Part shown: piece by piece, positions 13,401-25,126 of the stretch
Numbering within the stretch: position 1 is the stretch's first letter
Layout: each line of letters starts with the position of its first letter
Source: Pratylenchus scribneri
Lineage: Eukaryota; Nematoda; Chromadorea; Rhabditida; Pratylenchidae
Length of the DNA: 64,000 nucleotides
NCBI GenBank assembly: GCA_030063045.1
Contig: JAQSEB010000072.1
Span: 971,501 to 1,035,500, forward strand
Direction: 5' to 3'
Program-made: the position numbers and the translations under genes
Notes under the pieces: model-generated
Told to the model about the DNA's origin: nothing
Seen by the model: the letters and a program-made list of their open reading frames with translations, nothing else
The model's database searches: none

Positions 13401-16400
13401 TTTTATGCATTTCCTTCCTTCATTGGCCCACAATGGGCACATTCACTCCAACTTTGCTGGTCAAATTATTCAATTTGGTGCCAACATTGAATGGGGCCCA
13501 ACTGAGGAGGGTAGCCCAAATTGCGGACACATTGTTGATAAAAATGTAAGTAAAAAAATGATTTTTAAATAATTTAATATATTAAAGTGGGTTCAAGTCG
13601 ATTTCCGTTTGAGAATCGACGAAATTCGAAATTTAAAAACCCAAATTTTTATCAAAATAACCGAAAATTGGAGAAATCAAAATGATATTTTTTTGAAAAG
13701 CAGAAGACTGGATTTTACCGGTTTAAAACTGACTTTCACCAAAGCTAGGATAAACCAAATTTTAAAAGAAAGAGGGAATTTAATTTAAATTAATTTGCAA
13801 TTGATGACTGATAATTAATTTGTCCAAATAACGAGTAATCATAAAATTTACGCGGTTTTTAAAAATAAACATTTTTTGAGACCATAAAATTTTCCAAATC
13901 TACCCTCCATTTTAATTTTTAATCTATTTTATATAATTTAGAAATTAATAATAAGAAACAATGTTAAAAAGAATTAAATTTATTTGTACTACAGGCAGGT
14001 TTTATGGGGTTCATTGGACTTCCAAAAAATATTTACTTTTTAAAAATGAAATTACGTATTTCAATTAGAAAAATATGAAATTAAAAGACCAAAATACTAA
14101 ACCCATTAGTTATCCTAAAAATTAAATTTTTAGGTCAATGGAATCGGCATTGCCCCTCAAATTGATCGTTTCAATGCGACTCTATGGCCTTGAAGCATTA
14201 AATAAAAAGGCTGAAATTGTTGATGAGAGCAATCCAATTGAAGCACAAAAGGCAGCCTCCTATATTCCCATCGCTTGTGGTCAAAATTGTACAGTGGCAT
14301 TGGTGGAAAATGCATTCGAATATGGGAAGGAAGAAGGGCAAAGCGATGGGCAAAATCGGCCAATTTTCTGGGGCGAATTTGTGGCCGGAACAAGTCGAAT
14401 GGTCAATAACAATGGGGAAAAGGCACAATCAACGGCAAAAAGAGGAATTAGCGAATCAAAAAGTCGGGGAGAGGAAATGACATCAATTCGAGGAATTCGA
14501 AGACAAAAAGAGGAATCCAATTTTCCACTTGCGCCAATTCCCATTGTGCTCGATTCTGATGAGATTAAAGGCATAAAGGTTGGTAAAAAAGTGGGAATGA
14601 AAAAAGAACAATGATATTTTTGGGGTAATTTAAAATTTATTTTAGGAAATTGTTTTATTGAAATTTTTACTTAGGGTATTCATGGTTGGTTTCGGATTTC
14701 GGTTTCAAAAAAAACGAAATACGAGAAACTGAAAAAGAAGAAAATCAAGATTTTGATTTAGGCTTAAAATTTAATAATTAACATTAAATAAAAAATTAAT
14801 TTAATCAAATTAGAAATTTTTATTTTATTTGAATATTTATTATTAATTGTATAGAGATAAAATTTATTTATTTCTATATTTAATATACAATGCAGATTTT
14901 ATAATTTTGGTAAAAATGTAGAGTAAAAATATCAGAAAAATATTAAAAAATCGCAAATATATTTTTAAATTTGAGCATTAATTTGCTATAGGATTTGTTT
15001 TACAAGTTTACTGACAATTTTCAATGTCCAATTGTTAATAAAAATTCATAAAAATTAGAGCTAATATTTAATTATAAAATATTTTTAGATTTGTTGTGTG
15101 GCTGCAGGCACTGAACATGTTTTGCTTTTATCCACCGATGGTCGAATATTTTCATTTGGCCGAAATCGATTTGGCCAATGTGGAAATGGCAACAATTTGG
15201 GGCAACCAAAATTAATTGTAAAAATAAATTAAAATATTGTTTAAAAATATATATGAATTTCACAGGAAATTCAAGGAAATTGGCCTCACCCTTTACAAAT
15301 TTTTGCTGGCCATTATCATTCCGCAATGATCACACAAAATAATGAAGTCAATTTTGAGTGAATATTTTTCCTCTAATTTTGCCTATATTTTTAGGTCTGG
15401 CTTTGGGGCTGGGGTCTTTATGGCCAACTTGGGAATGGCAAAATTGATGATTGCTTTTTGCCGACTAAAAGTCAAGGATTCAGCGGAATTGGTCCAATCA
15501 AACAAATTTGGTAGGCTAAAAAATTTATTACAATAAATTTTGAAAGATGATATTCATATTATTTCAATATGGTTCGAATGAAAAATTTTTGACATTTTTT
15601 TTTGCTATTTTATTTTTGTAATCTTAAAAAGGTGTTTGCGTAAAATGGAGCAGTTTTATTGGTTTTCATATTTATGATTTCAAGAATGCAATTTTTCAAC
15701 ACCAAAATTTCTTTTTAATAATTGAAAGAAATTGAAAAATGGCTAAAAATGATTCCTTAAATTAGGGCTTATTAAACCAAAAAATATTTAAAATTAATAT
15801 ACTAAAAAATAATTTAGTACTTTTTTTTTATTTGTCATTTCATTATTCCCTTTATTGCTAATTATTAGTTCTAATCTAGGGCTAAAATGGTTTGGGCCAC
15901 TAGATATATAGGGTATAGGCTCAAGCCCCAGGCTTTTCGGCAGAGGCCTAAGCTCTCAGTAACCCAATGAACAGGATAGGAATAATAAGAATCGAATTTA
16001 AATTATTCTTTATTAATTATATGGAAAATGTGTGATAATATTTTAAAGGATGGAGAAAAACGGATCTGCTGCTTAAAATAGCAGATTGGGGTAATATTTG
16101 ATTGATAGGATGATGGAGGCAAGTAGGTAAGAAATGGGGGTACTGTAGGAAAATAGGTAAAGCCCTAAGGCATAATATGTTGACATGGACAATAATAAAT
16201 ACTAAAAATAAAATAATTATTTAAAAAATTTCATATAATTTAATTTTCCTTTCAAGTCTTGGTTATGCCCACACATTGGCTTTGACTGAAGATGGCCGGG
16301 TGTTTGGCTGCGGTGCAATTTCCAATGGCCAATTGGGCATTGATCCGGCCCGGCTACCACAAAATCCACAAAAAATATGCGAACCCATTCAAATACAATT

Positions 16401-19400
16401 TCCTCCGGCCGCTGGTCCAATAGTGGAATTGGCATCCGCCTATTTCCATGGATTGGCATTGACCAGGGATGGTGATTTATTCGAATGGGGCGAATGCCCT
16501 CAATCGCTGAAAATGCGAATGTTCCTACAAAAAAGGCTTCGGGCAAAACAGAAAGGAAAAGAACAGCAAGAAATGAGGGTGTTGGACCAAGGTGAATTCT
16601 GATATGATTTAGGAATTTTGGGGAAGGATTAAACTAATTAATATAAATAAAATAACTGCATTCAAAATGCTTGAGGGCATCATTGTTATTAATTTTGCTC
16701 AGCAATTTAGTCTTTAAATGGATTTTAGTTTTAATTTTGCATAATTTCAAACCAATTTATAGCCTCGGATTCGGATTGGTATTAAAGAAATAACAATAAA
16801 ATTGATAGAAATTGCAAAAAGTTATGAACAAAAAATGGAAAACAGTCAAAAATCTGACAGTTTTCCTTTTTACCATAACATTTTAGTTAATTATGTAGGG
16901 ATCAATCCTTTTGATATTAAAAATGCTTAACAGAAAGAGATTAACCAGGAAAGTTTTATTAACATTAAGATTATCCCATTTGTATGCACAAAATTCGGAT
17001 ATAATTCTTTAAAAATATTTTATTAAAAAATAATTCAATCCTAATTTCAGCTAGAAAAGATGAGGAGAAGAGGCTTCAAAAAATTGGCCAAAAAAGTTGC
17101 TCATCCACACAAAATGTCGAAAAACATTTGGAAATTAATGAAGATGATGAAGAAGTAGAAACAAATATTGCTGCCGATGCCGACAATGCAAATTCATCAG
17201 CAAAACAATCATCCAGCAGCAGTAACAAAAAGTCCTCACAACCACAAATGAATGTTACTGCTGGCCAAAACCTTACGGCTACAATTCCCATTGAAATGCC
17301 CAAACATCATTTACGAATTCGACGCATTTGCAAATTGTCTGGGGCACCGATTAAAATGCTCTCAGCAGGGTAAGCAATTTTTACTATGTATTTTAGATGG
17401 ATCGCATTTATCAGCAAGTAAAATTCATTTTGCATCTTTTGTACAAAAAAAAATCATAGAAAACGAATTTCCAACCAGAAATTCGTATTAATTACGGAAA
17501 AAATGAAAAATATAAATTAAAGGTTCAATCATTCTGCATTATTGACCACAAATGGTGAAATATTCACATGGGGAAAATCATTGGAAATGCAGCTGGGCCA
17601 TGGCGATCGGAAGGAAAAGACACAGCCAACAAAATTGGAAGGCGACCAGAAATGGGAGAATGTTATTTGCGGTAATTTTCTGGATTAATTAAATTATGAC
17701 TATCCAAATTTTATATAAAATATCTAATACAATCTTTCGAGCTAATAATAAAACTTTATAAGATTTAATTAAGCCCCATTTTCAAAGTATTTTGATATCA
17801 AAATGATTGATTAAAAAATATTTGGCCCGTTTGATTTTGGTTATTTTTCTGCTTTTTCGGTCATAATTTTTTAAAATTTTTAATCAAATTTACTAAATTT
17901 TTCTGATAAGCTCATCCAAATCAGGAATAAAACTTATTAAATTTATTCAATAATATTAATATTGAATGGGTGGAAAAATTCGGATGTGCAAATTTCATTC
18001 CACCTTAATTCTTTTAATATTAATTATTTAATTTAAGCCCGCAATTTTACTGTGGCATTATCGGCCGAAGGGCTAATCTATATTTGGGGAAGGAATGACC
18101 GAAATCAACTGGGACTTGGAATTGCCCAAATGAAACCAATTCGAAAAATTTTGCTGAAATCCGAAAAGGGAAAGGCCCAAAAAACGGTGGAATTGCCAGC
18201 GGACAATTGTTTGGAAAAGCCAACAATATTGACCGGATTGAAAGTGGCAATGAAGGAGGAAGAAGGTGAATAAATTATATAAATTAGTTGAATGAGGGAA
18301 ATTAAGTATTTTAATAAGGCAAAGTAATGCCTGAGGGCCTAATACAATAAATTTAATGACCAAATTTCTATAATGACCTTAACCTCCATAAAATGGAATG
18401 AACTGCACTCCCTCCCCCCTAAAATGGGATAATACCGAAATTAATAAGACTTTTAATTGCTTATTAGAGAAGTAAGCCTCTAGGGCAAATTTTCATACTA
18501 TTAATTAATAAAATGTGGGGAGCAACCCAATTTTAAAGATTTTAGTATCATTAGATAGAAAAACAGTTACACCTTACTGATACTAAAATCATCAAATTGT
18601 TTCAATCTTTGATTAGTTAAAATAGTAAATGAGAATAAGTTAAATTATTATAGGCATAAATTGAGAAAAATTCTTTAAACAAATTGCCACTATTTTCTGG
18701 TGGAATTTTATGGCTAATTTCCATGAAATATTTTTCAGCATTTTATCCAAAATATTAAGATTTAAAATTAGATTTATTTGGATAAATAAATTTCAAACAA
18801 ATTTCAGCCTCAATTCCAAATGAAGAACAACTCCAATTGCTAATTTCCACCGCCGATCAACTTTCCATAAATTCCCTTTCTCGCTTTCTAACCCGATATC
18901 CATTGGCCACATTTATCGCCGTTCAAGCACATTTAATGGCAGGTGATTTGCTTTCGGCCATTCGAACATTGGCTCAGCAACAAAAAGAAGAACACATTTC
19001 TAAGGAAATTTTTGAAGAAAATGACCCAAAGAAAAATGTGGGACGTCAAATTTCGGTCATCTCAAAAATTTCACCCAGCGGCAAAAATGAGCAACAACAA
19101 CAAATTCGAAGGGGGATTCCGCCACAAACACGAATTGGAACAATCAAATTGAGCAGTGGAAATATTGGCACTGGCAATGAAAGTTCATTTGGGACAATGG
19201 CACAAACCAGTACAAGAAGGGTAGCTGTCCAACTGAAGAAGACATATTGCAGTAATGTTGGTACATCAACGACGATACAAAATTCTGGCAAAATGATGGA
19301 ACCATCCATAAGTGGATTAACACCGAATAGGCCATCTACTAATGTTTCAATGTCGCCTGAACAATCAGGAAATGGGCAGGAATTGAGGAAAATGAGCAAA

Positions 19401-21971
19401 TCATCCCCGGAAAAGTTGGTTATTTTTGATTAGATTCTTATAAATTAAATAAAAATTAATCGAATTGGTAAATTTACATTCAAAAATCGTTAAAATTTAT
19501 TGAATTTTGCTTTATATATTTTCAAACAAATATAAAAATATAAAAATAAAATTTAATCCTCTAAAAGATTTAATATCATACTCAAAAATAACCCATAAAT
19601 CTTTAAAATACAAAAATATAAATTTGCATATAAAAAATATGCTCTCCAAATTCTGATTAACTGAAAAAATAGTGGAAAAATGTTCAGAAAATTAAGAGAA
19701 AAATTTATAATAATTTAGTATAGCTTCTAGCCATTGGCATATTCAAACTAATAAGGCCCCATCGGCACTTATGTATTTTAGAGGATGGAAGAGAGAATGG
19801 GTTGGAGGGAAAATGTCAAGTCCCTTCAATCAAATTTCCCATCACTGAGATGGAGGAAGGGAGTCAACGATGAAAAGGGGAATCTGAAATGGATTAAATA
19901 AATTCTCATTTTATTAAATTCTCATAATTAAAATTTTACACTAAATTAATAATAATAATCAGTGAAATGGAATGAATCAGAGATAGATTAATGAATTCTC
20001 TTAGCTAGTATAAAATAGTGACATTTTTACCATCTTTATCATTTCACACAAAATAAAAATGGAAGAACTGCGTAATTTTACTATGAAACAACTATCGGCA
20101 AAATTAGCCTTAGCTCCTCCTGAATTCGACAATTGGCTTAAAGAGCTAGGACTACTCCATCGACAACGGATTTGCCCAAAATGCGGTGCAAGAATGACCC
20201 TAGGCCGTCCAGAAACTGGTAAACGCTATGCAAAATGTGGAATCCCAATGGCAAAAAGTAAAAATGCAACAAAAGAAAATGTATGGCATTTCTTCATCTT
20301 TATATAAAACCTATTTCCCCGAATATATTTGGCGCAAACAATTTGGTTCACGGGATATTGTTTTCTATAATTTTTGGTCTCATGTTCGTGAATTGTATCC
20401 TTGCGAATAAATATATTTTCTTTTTTTTGGCATTTATTTCGTGTAAAATAATAAAGTTGAAAATTCTTTAATCCATTGCAGATTCCCCTTTTCATCGTTT
20501 ACTCCCTTCCTCCATCTCAGTGATGGGAAATTTGATTGAAGGGACTTGACATTTTCCCTCCAACCCATTCTCTCTTCCATCCTCTAAAATACATAAGTGC
20601 CGCCCCATCTTTTAATCATAAGTAAAATTTAAAAAAATGGTTTTTTTTGGGATTTTTAATATGCCTGCAATTCATAATTACCCCAAAAAACACAAAAAAA
20701 AATATAATTTGCATTTTGCCTTCAGAAATCTCCCATCTTCATCACAATCAATCAAGACATCATCACCCAACGACAATATTGAACATCAGCCAAAATTGTC
20801 GGCCTCATCTCCGCCCACAATTTCCATTGCTGACCCATCAAATTCCGCCATCAACAAATCCATGGAAAAATTCTATTCCCTCGTTGACCGAATTTGGAAT
20901 TTGCTTCGAATCCATCCAATCCGTGAGGTCCAAACATTGGCACTTTTGGAAATGTTGAATGGCCAATTTCCCGTCTATAATCGATTGGCAGCCGATTTAC
21001 GTTTTTGCCGTTTGATCGACAATTTCATCGAATTTCCATCGACAACAAATTCCAACGATTTAGTGGCCCTCACAACAGGACAAAAACGATTTTTTGAACT
21101 ATCGGTACAATAAAATGCACCAAATTTTATTAAATTAATTCAATTTTTGCAGGTTCGCGAACGACAAATTGCATTGAAAAAGGCCATTGTTGATTTGGGC
21201 AGTCGACGTTTCCAATCGCTCAAACATCGTTGTGAACAAATTTTGGCACAAGACAAGTGAAAAAATTGATAATTTAATTAATTAAAATTATTTTTAATTA
21301 AATTTTAATCATTTTATGATGTAAAAATGATATACCTAATCAAGAACCATATTTATTTAATTAATATTAAAATATATTTGTCACTCTAACAATTTTCTAA
21401 AACTTTTCGATCATAAATTTTTTCATTCAGCTTGGATTTAGGTGAATTTTAATAATTTTTAAATAGTATTTCAATTTGATGAATTATTTAAAAGAATATT
21501 TTTATTAACCGTTTTTCAATAGTTTATTTAGTTAATATTTTATCCGGCATTATGGCCTGTGAGGAAAATTATCAAAAACAAAAAAAGCAATTTTTTTTCA
21601 ATATCAAAGCAATTACAAATGCTAGTTCCATTCAATTTTTTTTTGAATTATTTTAATATATTTTTAAAAATTTAAAAAAATTTAAATAAAAAATCAATAA
21701 ATTTCAAATTATATTTTGCTCAAAATTTGGTTTTTCTTCCAGATTTCGTTATTTCAATGATTGTGGCCATTTTGAGAAGTGCATTGTGGAGAGTGGCCCA
21801 TCCCAATCGGAAATGGCCAACCTTCGGAATCGAATGCGACAATGCACCCGGTGTTGCACAAATTGGATTGGGGCGAGGAGGCGAAGTGCGGAAAGCAGTC
21901 AAAGGATTACGGTAGTGGCAAAACCGCAAAAAACAATCGCAGGCCATGCTCAATCCCCTGCTTCCTTATAA
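7430..21971 (+). CDS. RCC1-repeat protein, GLO-4/Claret-like (about 1,728 aa, 21 exons)
   Basis: Exons: 7430-7711, 8517-8810, 9362-9496, 9537-9713, 10273-10434, 10479-10693, 11678-11891, 12526-12785, 13219-13545, 14134-14578, 15089-15217, 15266-15346, 15395-15510, 16257-16591, 17051-17369, 17523-17671, 18038-18265, 18808-19414, 20726-21104, 21153-21256, 21743-21971. Every junction is GT-AG and keeps frame. The first exon boundary is least sure; a start further upstream is possible. Residues about 838-1290 hold RCC1 repeats (WGWGLYGQLGNG, ALTEDGRVFGCG, YIWGRNDRNQLGLG), a seven-bladed propeller known from guanine-nucleotide exchange factors. The N-terminal half looks propeller/helical; the C-terminus has a Cys/His cluster (DCGHFEKC...CTRCC). 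The architecture fits GLO-4/Claret, RCC1-type factors for Rab-dependent lysosome-related organelles; this name is an inference. Introns carry several transposon relics. Confidence 0.75.
10838..11236. mobile_element. Foldback element, family I copy 2 (intronic)
   Basis: It lies in intron 6 of the RCC1-repeat gene. Ends CGTCCGGGGTCGATTCCACA and GAATCGACCTAGCACC match copy 1. A perfect 9-bp direct repeat ATTTTAAAT flanks it (10829-10837, 11237-11245). Most of the length is palindromic, with ATCGATGCGTCTTGATGAGA in the inner arm. Confidence 0.85.
12000..12182. repeat. Small inverted-repeat element in intron 7 of the RCC1 gene
   Basis: About 32-bp imperfect inverted arms (TCTTTAGTGTCGAAAAATTT... 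and ...TTTTTAACACGAAAGA) surround a core with GGCCATAACT/TTGGCCAAG and TTAGGGATTA-like sequence. No ORF. Probably a MITE; no target duplication was resolved. Confidence 0.4.
19764..20601 (+). mobile_element. Merlin-type DNA transposon, internally deleted (838 bp)
   Basis: Terminal inverted repeats of about 135 bp (19764-19898 and 20467-20601), starting GGCACTTATGTATTTTAGAG, differ at only about two positions. A perfect 8-bp target duplication GCCCCATC flanks the element (19756-19763, 20602-20609), as is known for Merlin (IS1016/ISXO2-like) elements. It sits in intron 18 of the RCC1-repeat gene, same orientation as its relic transposase. The near-identity of the arms suggests recent activity. 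Confidence 0.85.
20059..20410 (+). pseudogene. ISXO2/Merlin-like transposase remnant
   Basis: A Met-started reading frame at 20059-20307 encodes an N-terminal zinc ribbon typical of ISXO2-like transposases (LLHRQRICPKCGARMTLGRP, then a second Cys pair YAKCG). The catalytic DDE/N core is missing. In another frame, about 20300-20410, a segment resembles the transposase C-terminus (PEYIWRKQFG...FYNFWSHVRELYP, compare the family's Y-x-x-E-F-M-W-R motif). The element therefore kept both ends of the gene but lost the middle, plus a frameshift. It cannot encode an active enzyme, but its intact termini could still be moved in trans. Confidence 0.7.
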
Positions 21972-22017
21972 AATGAACGAATAAAATATAATTAATATTT
22001 TAATAAAATAGGGAAAT

Positions 22018-22476
22018 TTGCAAAATATCGAATAAATTAATGAAAATTTCGATAGGGAGCAGATTACATTTTGACGTAGTTTTTGTTTGCATTTGCATCA
22101 GATTTGATGAGAATACCACAAAAATGATGTTTTTGTGCATTTTTTTCATGTTTTTGACAAAATTTTTGACGTATTTTTTACTTATCTTGAATTTTTTAGG
22201 GAAAATTTCATACTAAAAATGAAAAAAAAACCAAAAATTACCTATTTTGGAGTTTTGAGACTTATTTTCGACAAACTTCCAAAAAAAACTTAATTAGGCA
22301 CTATTTTGCGACCTAAAAATCCGCTCCTTATTAATAATTACCTATTTGTATTTTTATGGCCATAAAAATTCGGCCATAATATTAAGGATTTAATATGGCT
22401 TAGAGGAATATTAGGAGCCTTTCTGATTTGTTTGGCCAGATTTTTTACAATCAATAAACTATTCGATATTTTGCAA
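22018..22476. repeat. Inverted-repeat element with TTGCAAAATATCGAATA ends
   Basis: The sequence TTGCAAAATATCGAATA at 22018-22034 recurs inverted at 22460-22476, with AAAT on both outer sides as a possible short target duplication. Interior is AT-rich with several near-palindromic blocks (GACAAAATTTTTGACGTA, TTTTCGACAAACTTCC). No ORF. Confidence 0.55.
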
Positions 22477-23143
22477 AAATATTTTTTTTTATTGAATTGT
22501 ATTTAAATTATCAAATTGACTATGAAATTGCCGAAATTAATTGAAAATTCAAAAAATAAAAAACTAGATTAAAATTATTTTTATTTATCCTATAACAATT
22601 AAAAATTTCATTTTTTATTAAATCGAAATATTTAAAAGAATCAATTTGGTAGCAATCTTTCGGCATTTTCAAGTTTGTTTTTTTTTTTGACAAAATTCTG
22701 TCATCATAATAATCTTTTTTAATAAAAATTTAACCCTTATTCTAACATTAATTGTTTTTTTTTCAATTTATTTTCCCATTTTGTCCATTAAACTGCCAAT
22801 TTTTCGTTGAATATATTTTCGCCTTTTTCCGTGTCATAAATTTATTATTTTCGGATGTTTGGATTTCACCTCTTTTAATTCTAGTCATTTTGATTTATTC
22901 ACATCAAAGATTACTTTTTTTAATCCATTTTTCAAAATAATAATTTTTCTCCAATTTGCAATTATTTTTTACCATCATTTTTATTAACAAAACATCGAGA
23001 AATAAAAAATTTGCTTGGACTTGGAATTAAAAAAATGAATTTAATTGATGTAGAATAGTAAAATAGGTAATTTTGGAAAATACACTTTTTGTGATTATTA
23101 ATTTGAAAAAAAAGTGAATATGTGTAAATCAAAAGAAAATTTC

Positions 23144-23819
23144 GGTACTTATGGACTTGGTATCCCCTTTTTGGGTCAAAATTTTTTCTCCTTTTCAGTC
23201 AAATTATATACCAATCGAAGCGTCTTGACGAGCTGGTTACGAAAATGTAAAAATTTTGAACATCCGAGAACTTTTTGCCAAGTTATGGCCATTTGAAAAT
23301 CGCAAAAGTGCTTGGTCCCCCCTATGGGTCTGAACTCGAAAAATTTTTTGAAAATTTTTTCGGTCAAATTATAGCTCATTCGACGCGTCTCAACGAGCAG
23401 AGTGCGAATCTGTCATCGGCTTCGCATAAAACGCAAAAATAAAAAAGTTACAGTTGCGCAAATACTCGTAGTTCCAACACATTCCAGCGAGAAATAAATG
23501 GCCATAATTTTTTTTAGTTTTGTGTTTTATGCGAATCCGATGATAGATTCGCACTCTGCTCCTCGAGACGCTTCAAATGAGCTATAATTTGAACGAAAAA
23601 ATTTTCAAAAAATTTTTCGAGCTCATACCCATAGGGGGGACCAAGCACTTTTGCGTTTTTCATAGGGTCATAACTTTTTTAATTTTGAGTTTTATGCGAA
23701 ACTAATAACATTTTCGTAACAAGCTCTTCAAGACGCATCGATTGATATATCATTTATGAAAAAAATTTTGTGCAAAAAAAATCGACCCCAAAAAAGGGGA
23801 TACCAAGTCCATAAGTACC
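23144..23819. mobile_element. 676-bp foldback element with GGTACTTATGG termini
   Basis: An almost complete palindrome. Outer arms GGTACTTATGGACTTGGTAT and complement are followed by inner inverted blocks (GCGTCTTGACGAGC; GACGCGTCTCAACGAGCAGA; GTGCTTGGTCCCCCCTATGG) that recur inverted on the right, with a hinge near 23460-23510. A perfect 8-bp direct repeat AAAATTTC flanks it (23136-23143, 23820-23827). The ends match the Merlin relic at 10 of 11 leading positions apart from one transition (GG[C/T]ACTTATG), so Merlin mobilisation is plausible. Confidence 0.8.
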
Positions 23820-24678
23820 AAAATTTCTTAGCATGTAAGTTTGTGACAAAAACTGATGCCGACAATTTATTTATGGAGGCATTCTTTTTTTTCAAATTTG
23901 ACGAATTCATTCAAATAAGTCCTCATTGAGGCCTCAGCATTTCCACCAACAAAAATATTTGTTGGTCATTTACAGCAGATTAGTGAATTAGCGGAAACGC
24001 CATTTATTAATGCCAAAATTCGCTTGAATTTTGGTACCGCCTGAGGCAAATTGAAATTTAAAAATTACTTTGGGGTATGTTATTTACAGTAGAAACTAGA
24101 AAATATAATTTATTCATTTTATAAATTGTTTAATTTTTTATTTTGCAAATTTTACGGTTTTACCAGATCGGAGAGGTCGCAATAAATTTTATGTGATTCA
24201 TTTTTGTAGGTCGCAATTGCTGAAAAGAGGATCCATTTTCGCAGTTTTATTCCTCCTTTCCCTTCTCCTCATAATCCCTACAAAAGACAAACAAAAGAAT
24301 AAAAAGAACAGGTAAAATATGCCCAAAAAAGGAAATGCAGATGGCCACCATAATCCATTCTTCCCCTCCTAATCCTTCCTTCAAATTTATGGTCGAGGAA
24401 TTTGGGCATTTTATATTCAAATTCTGGGGAAAGAGGGAAAATGGTGGAAAATGGGCGGATTTTGGTCGGCTTTGAACCAATTGGATAGATGAATTCAACT
24501 CAAAATTCAAATGCCCAATTCCTCGCAATCATTGCCCAAAAATTTTGCACCATTCCAACTCAATATTTTCTATCCATTTGAACTGAAATTTTTAATTTTA
24601 AAATTTTTGAATCAATTTCATATAAATTTATTCAAAATTTGCTTTTTTCAATTATAATTAAAAAAGAGGAAAAGTTTT

Positions 24679-25033
24679 TTTTTGCATCTAATATGACTAT
24701 TTTTGTTTTTCCCTGGGAAAACTTTTTTAGGGTTAAGGTTAGATGTAGGATTATGGTAGGGCCGGCATGGATTCTAGGGAGAGGGTTAGGGCAGGGCTAG
24801 GGTTAGGGACTAGGCCATAAATTTGTTGAGTTATGACCATTTTTATTGAAAAGATTTTTGGCCATAACTCAGTGGCCAATGGGCTAATTTAAGTGTTCTA
24901 AAATGAATTTAATAGATTTTTTTGGGCTATCAAATGGTATTTTATATTTTTGACAGACAAAAATTTGCCAGGCTATGGCCAAAAAACCATTTTTCGTAGA
25001 TGCAAAATGTCTCCAAATTAGATGCAAGAAAAA
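24679..25033. repeat. Inverted-repeat element with TTTTTGCATCTAAT ends
   Basis: TTTTTTTGCATCTAAT near 24679 and ATTAGATGCAAGAAAAA near 25018 are inverted copies. The interior carries degenerate GGTTAGGG runs and GGCCATAACTCAGT-type blocks. No ORF. Boundaries are approximate. Confidence 0.4.
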
Positions 25034-25126
25034 CCGCAGGTTTAAAACAGATATTTATTAATTTTTAAACAGAGTAATTGGTAAAAAACGGATTAAAAAT
25101 TAAAAAAATTTCTATACTGTTCAAAA

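Larger units (their letters stand above)
21972..25126. other. Intergenic region rich in inverted-repeat elements
   Basis: No supported exon. It contains inverted-repeat elements at 22018-22476, 23144-23819 and about 24679-25033. The stretch 24240-24530 is relatively GC-rich and has a minus-strand ORF of 93 codons without recognisable features; I do not call it. Confidence 0.5.

Noticed and set aside
24720..24830. Telomere-like GGTTAGGG repeats
   Set aside because: Only degenerate, interspersed copies inside an inverted-repeat element; no tandem telomeric tract.
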